Below are positions 15,239-23,695 of a stretch of DNA of 49,759 nucleotides, one piece after another. Under the pieces are notes generated by a model, which was not told the DNA's origin, did not search any database, and saw nothing but the letters and a program-made list of their open reading frames with translations. Source of the DNA: an uncultured Clostridia bacterium (GTDB taxonomy: Bacteria; Bacillota; Clostridia; Christensenellales; Borkfalkiaceae); assembly GCA_944372515.1 (NCBI GenBank), contig CALVZM010000008.1:1-49759 (forward strand). Direction: 5' to 3'. Within the stretch, counting starts at the first letter, position 1; every line of letters begins with the position of its first letter. Both the position numbers and the translations under genes were made by a program.

Positions 15239-16627
15239 ATGCCCGAATTGTCGCAGTTGTTCTGGTATAAACCCATCTTCATGACCGAACTTTTGATCGC
15301 GGAAGCGCTGTTCGCCGTGCGCCTCAAACGCCGTTCCCTGTTTCCGCTCCGTCTGGCGGCGGCGCTCGCGCTTTGCTACGGTGTGTCCTTCGCCCTTCCC
15401 GCGGCGTTTTTCAACCCGGTCTATTGTTCGTTTCTGTTCGTCAGCCTCTTTTTTGTTTCCGTGCTGATGATGAAGTTTTGCTTTCGGGAGAGTTGGATCA
15501 ACATCCTCTTTTCCTCCATTGCGGGGTACACGACGCAGCACATCGCCTTTGAACTGTACGATCTGATCGTCAACCTCGCCGACCTGAACGGCGGACAGGC
15601 GTTCAACTTTTACGGCAGCGAAGTCGGGTCGGTCTATGCGCCGTTTGCCGACCCGCTCACGGCGTTGATCTATCTGTTCGATTACATCATCGTCTATTGG
15701 TCGTCGTTTATGATTTTCGGCCGCCGCATCAGCAAGAACGAACCGTTGAAACTCAAAAATACGGCGGTCATGATCCTCGTCGCCCTCATCGTCCTCATCG
15801 ATATTCTCCTCACTTCGATGATCACCTACTATTCGGAGGAAAATTTTGATTCTTTTTACACCCGCATGCTGTGCGTCTTTAACCTGATCTGCTGCGTTCT
15901 GGCGCTGTATGTGCAGTTTGAACTGCCGCTCAGAAAGAAGTTGGAGGACGAACTCACCATCATCAACCATCTGCGCGCTCAGGAGGAGAAGCAATATACC
16001 TTTTCGCGGGAAAACATAGAACTCATCAACCTCAAATGCCACGATCTGAAACACCAGATACGGCAGATCGGCAACGTGAACGCCATGAACGGCGCGGCGA
16101 TCGCCGAAATGGAGAACATCATCTCCATTTACGATTCGGCGGTCAAGACGGGCAATCGGGCGCTGGACATCATCCTGACCGAAAAGAGTCTGCTCTGCAA
16201 CAAACAGGGCATAAAACTGAGTTGCATCGTGGACGGCGCCAAACTCAATTTCATGAGCGAGATCGATCTCTATTCCCTCTTCGGGAACATTCTGGACAAC
16301 GCGATGGAAGCGGTCGCCGGGCTGGAAGAGGACAAGCGGGTCATCGGCATCACCGTGAAGGGCATACGGGACTTTGTTTCCATCAACGTGCACAATTATT
16401 ACGACAAGGAACTCGTGTTCGAGGCGGGGCTGCCCAAGACGACCAAGACGGACGAGGCATATCACGGATTCGGCATGAAGAGCATCGACATGACGTGCAA
16501 AAAGTACGGCGGAGACGTTTCCGTCAGGGCGTCGGACCATGTGTTCAATCTGAGCGTATTGTTCCCGCTGTCGGACGTAAAAAATAAAAATATGGCGGAT
16601 TTTGAAAAGGTTATGCAAAAATTGTAG
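15239..16627 (+). CDS. GHKL-type sensor histidine kinase (AgrC/NatK-like)
   Basis: The 462-residue protein has about six membrane segments in residues 12-225 (for example LFVSLFFVSVLMM and AVMILVALIVLIDILL). A dimerisation helix with the phospho-accepting His268 follows in LKCHDLKHQIRQI, the HPK10-type box. The ATPase domain has the N box NILDNAMEAV and the G box HGFGMKSI; no separate classical DxGxG box is evident, which fits this kinase class. It follows the LytTR gene by two bases and is its cognate partner. The ligand is unknown; the downstream carbohydrate-binding lipoprotein and glycosidase suggest cell-surface or glycan signals. Confidence 0.92.
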   Translation: MPELSQLFWYKPIFMTELLIAEALFAVRLKRRSLFPLRLAAALALCYGVSFALPAAFFNPVYCSFLFVSLFFVSVLMMKFCFRESWINILFSSIAGYTTQHIAFELYDLIVNLADLNGGQAFNFYGSEVGSVYAPFADPLTALIYLFDYIIVYWSSFMIFGRRISKNEPLKLKNTAVMILVALIVLIDILLTSMITYYSEENFDSFYTRMLCVFNLICCVLALYVQFELPLRKKLEDELTIINHLRAQEEKQYTFSRENIELINLKCHDLKHQIRQIGNVNAMNGAAIAEMENIISIYDSAVKTGNRALDIILTEKSLLCNKQGIKLSCIVDGAKLNFMSEIDLYSLFGNILDNAMEAVAGLEEDKRVIGITVKGIRDFVSINVHNYYDKELVFEAGLPKTTKTDEAYHGFGMKSIDMTCKKYGGDVSVRASDHVFNLSVLFPLSDVKNKNMADFEKVMQKL

Positions 16628-16651
16628 AAAAACGAAGACGGCTTTTTTTAT

Positions 16652-16692
16652 AATAAGGGCGCTCCCGGGAAAAGCGGAACGTCCTTATTTCT
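16652..16692 (+). terminator. weak terminator-like hairpin after the sensor kinase
   Basis: AATAAGG (16652-16658) pairs with CCTTATT (16683-16689) around an inner CGCT/AGCG stem, followed by TTCTTT. Read-through into the lipoprotein gene 140 nt downstream is plausible. Confidence 0.35.
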
Positions 16693-16831
16693 TTATCCGT
16701 CCGCATCCGGATCGCAGCAACGGTGAAACGGTCTTTCTGCGGGAGCATTGCCGAGGGAACGGGGGGAGAGCACCGCGCGCATTGCTTTCCCCGGTTCGAT
16801 AAAAACAATATGAAGGAGGTATCTGTTTACG

Positions 16832-18892
16832 ATGTTGAAGAGATGCAAAAAGTGGTTGTTATCGGGCATGGCTGTCTGTCTTGTCCTGTTCATGGCGGTG
16901 TTTGCATGCGTGGGCTGCGCCCCGCCCGCGGACAATTCTTCCGCCGGCGGTTCGGGCGGCGGGTCGTCGCAGGAAGAAACTGCCTTGCAACGCATTGTCG
17001 TAACCACGAAACCCGCAAAGACGACCTATGTCGTCGGGGAAAAACTCGATCTGACCGGTATGGTCGTTACGGCGTACTATACGGACGGTACGTCGGAAGC
17101 CATCACCGGCTATACGGTGGACAAGACGGGAGAACTGACCAGAGAGGATAAAGCCGTTACGGTATCCTATCAGGGGAAGATCGCCATGTTCCCCATCACG
17201 GTGGTCATTGCCGTGGGAAAGGCGCTCGACATCGAAACGGCGGACAACGCCGTCTATCGCATCGAAGCGGAATCCCTCGATTATTCCAACTGCGTCAATT
17301 CCACCGACCAGACCCAACCGCCTGCGATCGAAGCGGGCATCGCGTCGGCGAGCGGACAGCAATCGATCGGCGGGCTGTCCGTGGTGGGGAACAGTTTCGG
17401 CTTTGCCGTGGAGAGCAAGGTCGAGGCGGAACTCACCATCGTCGCGCGCCTGGCGGCGGTCGCCGCCGAACAGGAACTTGACAGCACGGTATCCGTCCTG
17501 TGGAACGGCGAAAGTCAATATTCGGGCGGCGTGCTGCCTTGGGACGACGCCACGCGCAATTTCTACAATTGGCAGAACATTTATTTTACGGGCTTGACTT
17601 TGGAAGAGGGGACCAATGAACTGGTATTGGAGATCCTTTCCAGCGCGCCCAACGTGGACTGCTTCTGGCTGATCGTCAGTCCGACGGGCGAAGAGGAACT
17701 GCCGCTCGACGGCGTTGCGGAAAAGCCGGAGGGGAACGAACCTTCCGAATATGCGTCTCTCTTCAATATCACGAGCAACGCGGCGCAAAGTTACCGCATT
17801 GAAGCGGAATCGCCTTACGGCGTGGACTATACCAACTGCTGGACGACGGCGAGGGACGAGGGCACGACGACCGCCAGCGGCGGCTTGTGCCGCTCCGCGC
17901 TGGGAACGGAGGGCAACCAATTCGGTTTTGCAATCGACAGCGAAACGGAAGCAACCTTCTCGCTGCGGATGCGCGTCTGCTGCGGTAATCCGGTGGACCA
18001 GGCGCTGGACGAGATTTTGAAGATCACCTGGAACGGCGTAGAGATCAAAACGGGCTGCGTGCTCGATTTCCCGACGGAAGAATGGGAAGCCGATCCCGCC
18101 GCGCCCGTCTGGTTCCTCTGGCAGGACGCCACGGTCGACGGGCTGACCTTGCGGCAGGGGCGGAACGAACTGAACATTCAGGTGCTGACCGACAGCGCAC
18201 CCAACATCGATTATTTCCAACTCGATGTGGCGGGCGGCTCGGAGGAAGTCATCTTCGTGCCGCCAATCGCCGCCGCATACGACACCTTCCTGACGGTCGA
18301 AAATGCGGAAGAACACCGTTACACCGTCGAAGCGGAAGCCCTGGATTTTTCGGACTGCGTCAATTCGACTGATCCGACGGGCACAATGCCTCCGGCGATA
18401 GAAGCACCGGCGACGGAGACCAGCGGCGGCAAGTCCGTGGGCGGACTGTCCACGCCGGGGAACCGTTTCGGGCTGACGGTGGAAAGCGCGGCGGAAGCCG
18501 ACCTTACGCTCGTGCTCGTCCTTTCCTCGGGAACGCATGGCGAACAGGCGGTGGACGATTGCTGGAAGATCGTCTGGAACGACACGCAGGTTGTTACGGG
18601 GCACACGCTGGCATGGAACGGCACCTGGCACCAGTGGGAAGAAGTGAGGATCGAGGGGCTGAAACTGAACGCGGGCAAGAACGTATTGGATATCACCGTG
18701 CTTGCCGCCAGCCCCAACGTGGACTGTTTCTATTTTGACGTTGCGCCCGCAGGCAGTTATACGCCTTCTTACGGCACCTTCGTCAACGTCGAAAGCGCGG
18801 AGCATGCGGTATACACGGTGGAGGCGGAAGCGCTCGATTGGTCGGGCTGCGACAGTTCCAACAATCCCGGGCAACAGCCCAATAAGGAGTAA
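16832..18892 (+). CDS. secreted lipoprotein with Ig-like domain and CBM6/35-like repeats, fourth repeat truncated
   Basis: The 686-residue protein begins with a lipoprotein-like signal (WLLSGMAVCLVLFMAVFACVGC, lipid-accepting Cys near 29) and a Ser/Gly linker. An Ig-like domain of the Big_3 type covers about 53-126 (TYVVGEKLDLTGMVVTAYYTDG). Three modules of about 150-175 residues follow at about 142, 321 and 496, each opening YRIEAES or YTVEAEALD and closing APNVDCF or SPNVDCF. These look like CBM6/CBM35 carbohydrate-binding modules (the EAE opening and WNG motifs). A fourth module starts near 660 and stops after 27 residues. It probably binds glycans at the cell surface for the GH3 enzyme encoded 8 nt downstream, whose AAGGAG lies in its last codons. 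Confidence 0.85.
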   Translation: MLKRCKKWLLSGMAVCLVLFMAVFACVGCAPPADNSSAGGSGGGSSQEETALQRIVVTTKPAKTTYVVGEKLDLTGMVVTAYYTDGTSEAITGYTVDKTGELTREDKAVTVSYQGKIAMFPITVVIAVGKALDIETADNAVYRIEAESLDYSNCVNSTDQTQPPAIEAGIASASGQQSIGGLSVVGNSFGFAVESKVEAELTIVARLAAVAAEQELDSTVSVLWNGESQYSGGVLPWDDATRNFYNWQNIYFTGLTLEEGTNELVLEILSSAPNVDCFWLIVSPTGEEELPLDGVAEKPEGNEPSEYASLFNITSNAAQSYRIEAESPYGVDYTNCWTTARDEGTTTASGGLCRSALGTEGNQFGFAIDSETEATFSLRMRVCCGNPVDQALDEILKITWNGVEIKTGCVLDFPTEEWEADPAAPVWFLWQDATVDGLTLRQGRNELNIQVLTDSAPNIDYFQLDVAGGSEEVIFVPPIAAAYDTFLTVENAEEHRYTVEAEALDFSDCVNSTDPTGTMPPAIEAPATETSGGKSVGGLSTPGNRFGLTVESAAEADLTLVLVLSSGTHGEQAVDDCWKIVWNDTQVVTGHTLAWNGTWHQWEEVRIEGLKLNAGKNVLDITVLAASPNVDCFYFDVAPAGSYTPSYGTFVNVESAEHAVYTVEAEALDWSGCDSSNNPGQQPNKE

Positions 18893-18900
18893 TTGAAACG

Positions 18901-21777
18901 ATGAAAAAATACATAGCGAGCATACACTATTCACTGATCGTGCTTATCCTTGCGCTCTTTGCCGCGCTGAATTTCGTCGCCTGGTCCTTTTCGGGCATTA
19001 TAACGGCGGCGATCTGCGGCACGGGCGTCAATCTGGATGAAGAGACCATGGCGGCGGCGACTGCCGAGGGGACCAAACTTGCGACCAACATTGCCGAGGA
19101 AGGCATCACGCTGCTGAAAAACGAAAACGATGCTTTGCCGCTGCAAAAGGACGCTTCCGGAGAGATCAAAGTCAACGTGTTCGGCAAGGGCGGCTGCGAC
19201 ACCTGTTTCGTCTACCAAGGACACGGCTCGGGCGGCGGTTCCCGCGAGCCTTCGGCGCAGGTCAGCCTGTACACCGCGCTGCGGAAGGCGGGCATTTCCA
19301 TCAACGAGGAGTTGGCTTCGGCGTACAACGCCCTGACTCCCGTGCGCGACCGCGGCATCGTCTCCAACGACATGAACATTTACGAGGCGCCGCAGAGTTT
19401 TTACAGCGACGACCGCATCGAACAGGCAAAGAATTTCTCCTCCACGGCGGTGGTCGTCATCTCCCGCTGTCTGGGCGAAGGGTACGATGCGCCGCTCTAT
19501 CAGAACGTCAACGGTGCGGTCAATAACGACAGGCATTATCTCGAACTTTGCGTGGAAGAAGAATACATGCTGGAAAAGGTAAAGGAAAATTTCGAGAACG
19601 TCATCGTCGTGTTCAACAGCACCAACGTCATGGAAGCGGGGTTCCTGGAAGATGAAAAAATAGACGCCGCGCTCACGATGTACGCGCCCGGCAACAACGG
19701 CGTGGAAGCGCTCGGCAAGATCCTGAACGGCGCCGTCAATCCTTCGGGCAAGACGGTGGATACCTGGGCTTACGACTTTTCGACGGCTGCCACTTACGCC
19801 AATGCGGGCGTGAACGGCACGCACAAGATCGCGCAGGGCGGTTATGTGGATTATGCCGAAAGCATCTATGTCGGGTATTATTGGTATGAAACGGCGGATG
19901 CAGAGGGGTATTGGGCGGACGTTTCCAACGCTTACGGCACCGGATACGACGGCGTCGTGCAATATCCCTTCGGTTACGGTCTGTCCTACACCGATTTTGA
20001 ATGGACGATCGAGGAAGTCAGCGTCCCCGTCGGCAGCACGATCGGCAAGGACGACGAGATCACGTTCTCCGTCTATGTCGAAAACACGGGCGACGTCGCG
20101 GGGCAGGACGTGGTGGAACTGTATTTCTCCGCGCCCTATACGGACGGCGGCATCGAAAAACCTTCGGTGAAACTCGGCGCGTTTGCCAAGACGGGCATCC
20201 TCGAACCGGGGACGGGGGAACTTCTCACCCTCACCGTCGATCTCTATCAGATGTCTGCCTACGACGTGTACGACAAAAACAACAACGGCTTCATGGGGTA
20301 TGAGGCGGAGAAGGGGGATTACACCGTCAGTCTCCGCACGGACGCGCACACCGTGGCAACGCTGTCTTCGGAAGAAAAGGCGGAGTTTGTCTACACCGTG
20401 GGGCAGGACGTCTGTTTCAACGTCGATCCCGCGACGGGCAATCCCGTAACCAACCGTTTCACGACCTACAAGAACACCACGTCGGGGGCGAGCAGCACCT
20501 ACGTCGAAAAATCTCTCTCGGACGATGCGTTCGCCTATTCCATCGACGGGACGGATGCGGGCTGCAACATCCGGTATATGACGCGCGCCGACTTCAAGAA
20601 CACCTTCCCGCAGCCGACGGCGACGAGGGAACTCTCCGCGGAAGTCGTGCAAAAGTCCTATAATATCAACGCGCCGAAAGAGGATCCCGCGGACGAGATG
20701 CCCGTAACCGGCTCCAAGGAAACGTCCTACACCATCTATGATATGATGGGGCTGGAATACGACGATCCCATGTGGGAAGCGATGGTCAGTCAACTCACCG
20801 TCAAACAGATGGCTACCCTTTGCATGGACGGCGGCTGGGGCACGGGCTCCATCGTCAGTATTGCAAAGCCGTATTGCGCGCATGCCGACGGTCCTTCCGG
20901 GTTCAATACCGCCATGTCCTCCATGGAATCGGGCTATGCGACCAACTATCCCTGCGAAACGCTCATCGCGTCCACGTGGAATTGGAAACTTGCCTATCAG
21001 TTCGGCAAGTCCGTGGGGGTAGAAGCCGAGGCGGCGGGCATTTCCGGTTGGTACGGTCCCGCCTGCGACATTCACCGTTCTCCTTTCTCCGGGCGGAATT
21101 TTGAATATTATTCCGAAGACCCGTACATCTCCGGCATCATGGTTTCCTATGTCGTCATGGGCGCGCAGGAGAAGGGGCTGTATGCCTTCGTCAAGCATTT
21201 CGCTTTGGCGGATACCGAGCCCGAACGGAGCGGCAAATATACCTGGTGCACCGAACAGGCGTTCCGCGAGATCTACCTCAAACCGTTCGAGTACAGCGTG
21301 AAATTGGGCGATACCAAGGCCATGATGACGGCATATAACCGTGTCGGCAGCGTGCGCGCCAGCGGCAGTTACGCCATGAACACCGAAGTCCTGCGCAATG
21401 AGTGGGGTTTTGAGGGCATGGTTATCTCCGATTACTATTGCGGCAACAACGCCATGGACGAGGACGAGTTCATCCGCAGCGGGAACGACCTCAAACTTCT
21501 GCCGGGCGGCAAGGCGAGCGATCTCGACGATGATTCCAGCCCGACGGCGGTGAAGGCTTTGCAGCGTTCTACTAAAAATATCCTGTATGCCTATGTGGAA
21601 ACGCGCTATATCATGGCGACGGCGGAAGGATTGGATCTGTCCTCCGTCATCGGCACCAAGACGGAAGTGTTCCCCTGGTGGGTCATCATTCTCGCCGTGC
21701 TCGATGCGGCGGTGGTCGCCGGGTGCGCGGCATGGGGCATCGTCGTGTTCCGAAAGACCAAGAATGCCGAAGCCTGA
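18901..21777 (+). CDS. membrane-anchored glycoside hydrolase family 3, permuted domain order
   Basis: The 958-residue protein has an N-terminal membrane segment (about 10-38), the GH3 C-terminal alpha/beta domain first (about 65-300; LLKNENDALPL, ISRCLGEGYD), then a fibronectin III-like domain (about 365-460; ENTGDVAGQDVVELYFSAP), and the catalytic TIM-barrel domain last (about 610-900). The barrel has HADGPSGFN, EAAGISGWYGPACDIHRSPFSGR, KHFALAD and the nucleophile Asp844 in GMVISDYYCG. A second membrane segment lies at the C-terminus (WWVIILAVLDAAVVAG). The barrel-last order is known in some clostridial beta-glucosidases. It presumably cleaves beta-linked oligosaccharides outside the membrane; the sugar cannot be assigned. 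Translated from the RBS inside the preceding gene. Confidence 0.9.
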   Translation: MKKYIASIHYSLIVLILALFAALNFVAWSFSGIITAAICGTGVNLDEETMAAATAEGTKLATNIAEEGITLLKNENDALPLQKDASGEIKVNVFGKGGCDTCFVYQGHGSGGGSREPSAQVSLYTALRKAGISINEELASAYNALTPVRDRGIVSNDMNIYEAPQSFYSDDRIEQAKNFSSTAVVVISRCLGEGYDAPLYQNVNGAVNNDRHYLELCVEEEYMLEKVKENFENVIVVFNSTNVMEAGFLEDEKIDAALTMYAPGNNGVEALGKILNGAVNPSGKTVDTWAYDFSTAATYANAGVNGTHKIAQGGYVDYAESIYVGYYWYETADAEGYWADVSNAYGTGYDGVVQYPFGYGLSYTDFEWTIEEVSVPVGSTIGKDDEITFSVYVENTGDVAGQDVVELYFSAPYTDGGIEKPSVKLGAFAKTGILEPGTGELLTLTVDLYQMSAYDVYDKNNNGFMGYEAEKGDYTVSLRTDAHTVATLSSEEKAEFVYTVGQDVCFNVDPATGNPVTNRFTTYKNTTSGASSTYVEKSLSDDAFAYSIDGTDAGCNIRYMTRADFKNTFPQPTATRELSAEVVQKSYNINAPKEDPADEMPVTGSKETSYTIYDMMGLEYDDPMWEAMVSQLTVKQMATLCMDGGWGTGSIVSIAKPYCAHADGPSGFNTAMSSMESGYATNYPCETLIASTWNWKLAYQFGKSVGVEAEAAGISGWYGPACDIHRSPFSGRNFEYYSEDPYISGIMVSYVVMGAQEKGLYAFVKHFALADTEPERSGKYTWCTEQAFREIYLKPFEYSVKLGDTKAMMTAYNRVGSVRASGSYAMNTEVLRNEWGFEGMVISDYYCGNNAMDEDEFIRSGNDLKLLPGGKASDLDDDSSPTAVKALQRSTKNILYAYVETRYIMATAEGLDLSSVIGTKTEVFPWWVIILAVLDAAVVAGCAAWGIVVFRKTKNAEA

Positions 21778-21853
21778 CGCCGCGAGGCAACGGTCGGAAC
21801 GGACGCGGCTCTGAAAGCGCCGTTCGTTTCGGGCGAAACGGAGCAAAAAACGG

Positions 21854-21889
21854 TAAAATGCCGACAGACATTCTGTCGGCATTTTATAT
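21854..21889 (+). terminator. terminator of the GH3 gene
   Basis: A perfect 15-bp stem, TAAAATGCCGACAGA with its complement (21854-21868 and 21872-21886), 3-nt loop. It is A-rich before and T-rich after, so it can work in both directions. Confidence 0.8.
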
Positions 21890-22007
21890 CGCCCGGAAAA
21901 GGTTTTTTCCGGTTTTGAACCGTCTGCGCCTGTCGTCTTTTGATTTTTGTCGGAATGGGCTCGCCGCAGCCCAATCCGTAAGGCGTTTTTATAAGGAAAA
22001 TAGTTCG

Positions 22008-22030
22008 TTTGGTTAGAATTTTGGTTAGAA
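22008..22030 (+). repeat. tandem 11-mer TTTGGTTAGAA
   Basis: Two copies (22008-22018 and 22020-22030) separated by one T, in non-coding DNA left of the tRNA-Arg island. Possibly arm-type binding sites or scar sequence of an integrative element; this is only a suggestion. Confidence 0.35.
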
Positions 22031-22070
22031 CGGAGCGCCGACGCGGGCGGCGACAGTGCAAAAAACAAAG

Positions 22071-22108
22071 AAAAAACGGTCAAAACCGACTGATTTTGAC
22101 CGTTTTTC
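22071..22108. terminator. terminator-like hairpin at the left island boundary
   Basis: A 13-bp stem, AAAACGGTCAAAA with TTTTGACCGTTTT (22073-22085 and 22094-22106), flanked by A and T runs. It sits directly left of the 9-bp repeat at 22109. Confidence 0.6.
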
Positions 22109-22117
22109 TGGTGCGCC
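22109..22117. repeat. candidate distal attachment site
   Basis: TGGTGCGCC, identical and in the same orientation as the last nine positions (GGCGCACCA) of the tRNA-Arg gene at 23747-23755. Confidence 0.4.
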
Positions 22118-22122
22118 AAACG

Positions 22123-22157
22123 CAACCTTATTCGAATATTCGAGTAAGGTTGTATTT
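22123..22157. terminator. 30-bp palindrome just inside the island
   Basis: CAACCTTATTCGAATA at 22123-22138 pairs with the following half to 22152 (one mismatch), then TATTTTTATT. It resembles the hairpin after tRNA-Arg (AACCTAATTCGAATA), so the two ends of the island carry similar hairpins. Confidence 0.55.
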
Positions 22158-22159
22158 TT

Positions 22160-22193
22160 ATTAAAATAGGCAAGCCATTTTAGACTCGCCTAT
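22160..22193 (-). terminator. terminator of the island genes
   Basis: Minus strand: a 9-bp stem with one mismatch (22185-22193 with 22166-22174) followed by TTTTAATAAAAAT. It lies just after the stop of the 120-residue gene. Confidence 0.55.
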
Positions 22194-22198
22194 AATTT

Positions 22199-22561
22199 TT
22201 ATTTATCGTTATTTATTTTTAGTAATCGCACATATTCATTAAACAACGGAATGCCATCTCGCAAATTAACAATTTGCTTATAACCCGATTTGTAAACTAC
22301 TAAAAACTTTGTTGTTGGTCGTGAACTATAAGAACCATAACCAACTCCGCCGTCGGAATTAAATGTACTTATAGTACCATTGCTACCATTAGAAGAAGAT
22401 ACTATCTCCGTATATTCAACTTCGGGCAATCTTCTCACCATTTCTTCATTAAATTTCTTATCTTTCTTTTCCTTTCTATATAAAGCAACAACAAAGAATA
22501 CAACAAAACCAAACCCAGAAACAGCAAACATTATTACAGGTATTAACCAAATATAATCCAT
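22199..22561 (-). CDS. island membrane protein, 120 residues, unknown
   Basis: One N-terminal membrane segment (about residues 4-27, WLIPVIMFAVSGFGFVVFFVVALY) is followed by a basic stretch (RKEKKDKKF) and a soluble domain ending in YKSGYKQIVNLRDGIPLFNEYVRLLK. Base composition is far more AT-rich than the flanking chromosome and uses AT-ending codons. It lies 29 nt after the 200-residue gene on the same strand, so the two probably form one unit. No family recognised. It could be a partner or immunity-type protein for the neighbour, but this rests only on position. Confidence 0.7.
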   Translation of the reverse strand: MDYIWLIPVIMFAVSGFGFVVFFVVALYRKEKKDKKFNEEMVRRLPEVEYTEIVSSSNGSNGTISTFNSDGGVGYGSYSSRPTTKFLVVYKSGYKQIVNLRDGIPLFNEYVRLLKINNDK

Positions 22562-22590
22562 TTCATAAATCTCCCATTAAAAGTTTGCTA

Positions 22591-23193
22591 TTACAATTCA
22601 GCAATTTCTTTGAATAGTTTTACATTTTGTTTGCGCGACCACAAACCAAAAGCCTCATTAAAACTTGTAAATAAACAATCTTCCGTATAGAAAGGATAAT
22701 CTTTACAAGAAGTCTTAAATCTTTTTAATAAAGTCAAATATACATTTTTATCGTTAATAACAAGATTATGACAATTTTTTCTCCACGCTTGCCCTGTTTC
22801 CCAACCACTATATAAATCATTTAATTCGGGTACTATAAAATTGATAACGCCACCAACCCCAACTGCTTCAAGTACGTTGTGGTCTTCGGCAGGGTATTCA
22901 CAAATTAAAATATGTAATAATAGATGTTCCAAGTAATCGCAATATACTATGTTTTTTGCTAATTGCCATTCAAAAGGGTTTTGCATAGCAAACTCTTTCG
23001 TTGACAGCATTATAGCGTGGTCTTCATATTTATGATGAGCCAATAAGCCGTCTTTGGTGCGTGTAACTTTGGAATTTTTATTCCACGATTTTGTCATATA
23101 GTCGCTTAACCCTATACCGTATTTTTGCTGTAAATAGTCGCAATATTCCAAATAGGTAAGGTCTTTGACTTTTTCGTATTCTGCTAAATTCAT
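22591..23193 (-). CDS. island protein, possible HNH/His-Me-finger nuclease
   Basis: The 200-residue, AT-rich gene has an AAAGGAG just before the ATG. From about residue 50 it reads DGLLAHHKYED (His53, His54), and after about 25 residues AKNIVYCDYLEHLLLHILI (Asn81, Glu89, His90, His94). Phage-type HNH endonucleases have a similar pattern: a His pair, then NLVYL..xEHxxxHxLL. The spacing fits the H-N-H core, so a nuclease fold is a reasonable guess, but the usual Cys zinc ligands are missing and no other landmark is seen. It could be a phage-defence or toxin-type cargo. Upstream lies an unusual leader with a short ORF and a terminator. Confidence 0.7.
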   Translation of the reverse strand: MNLAEYEKVKDLTYLEYCDYLQQKYGIGLSDYMTKSWNKNSKVTRTKDGLLAHHKYEDHAIMLSTKEFAMQNPFEWQLAKNIVYCDYLEHLLLHILICEYPAEDHNVLEAVGVGGVINFIVPELNDLYSGWETGQAWRKNCHNLVINDKNVYLTLLKRFKTSCKDYPFYTEDCLFTSFNEAFGLWSRKQNVKLFKEIAEL

Positions 23194-23218
23194 ATTTGTA
23201 ACTCCTTTGTATTGATTA

Positions 23219-23248
23219 TAAAAAAGCGTGTTCCATTAAGAAACACGC
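23219..23248 (-). terminator. terminator-like hairpin 25 nt upstream of the island nuclease-like gene
   Basis: Minus strand: GCGTGTT/AACACGC stem (23242-23248 with 23226-23232), then TTTTTT. It precedes the gene at 23193 on the same strand, so it either ends a separate leader transcript or acts as an attenuator. A TATAAT (23215-23220) follows immediately, so a weak internal promoter is also possible. Confidence 0.6.
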
Positions 23249-23308
23249 CGGAAAACGCATCTCTCAATGTTGCGATACATTTCCTACGTTTACGGCGAGA
23301 GTACGTTT

Positions 23309-23332
23309 TTACCGATAGTACTCCCTAAACAT
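23309..23332 (-). CDS. possible leader peptide MFREYYR
   Basis: A 7-codon ORF, ATG to TAA, lies about 25 nt downstream of a plausible promoter (TTGCTT, 17 nt, TATATT at about 23385-23357) and about 60 nt upstream of the terminator hairpin at 23219-23248. No clear ribosome binding site. The order promoter, tiny ORF, hairpins, terminator, gene resembles the attenuation leaders of inducible resistance genes. Coordinates may be off by one base. Confidence 0.3.
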   Translation of the reverse strand: MFREYYR

Positions 23333-23356
23333 AGTATTAAAATGTGTAGCGTAAAT

Positions 23357-23385
23357 AATATAACACTTTTTACGTCTTAAAGCAA
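23357..23385 (-). promoter_or_regulatory. candidate promoter for the island leader
   Basis: Minus strand: TTGCTT (about 23380-23385), 17 nt, TATATT (about 23357-23362). The upstream stretch (23390-23700) is GC-richer than the island genes. It contains open frames on the minus strand that look like accidental translation of non-coding DNA, and I see no supported gene in it. Confidence 0.45.
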
Positions 23386-23695
23386 TCATTTTCACATGGT
23401 AAATCAAAAATGGCACTGTGGCGGATGCTTGAATAAACGAGCGGCTCGGCTGCGCCTCGCCGTTCAAGCACCCGCCATAACAACAACGGAATAAGGCGAA
23501 ACGCGCAACCCGACCGATTGACACAGTCGGGTTTTGGTTTGCCTTTAGCAAAATAGCCTAACACGCCACTTTCTCACGTCAAGCGGCTTTCGCGGCATAA
23601 ACCGCCGTTTGTGCGCGATTGATAGATTTCCGCCGAACAGCCGAAAAGCGTTACAGCGGCATTATAACGGCGTTATATGAAATGAAAAACGGTAA

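Noticed and set aside
15143..16618. 491-codon minus-strand frame opposite the GHKL kinase
   Set aside because: The kinase H, N and G boxes on the plus strand explain the sequence.
16832..18892. CBM modules as a tandem DNA repeat array
   Set aside because: The repeats are diverged at DNA level. They are protein-domain duplications and not a recent DNA repeat.
18931..22173. 1080-codon minus-strand frame opposite the GH3 gene
   Set aside because: High-GC third positions create long antisense frames here. GH3 catalytic motifs are all on the plus strand.
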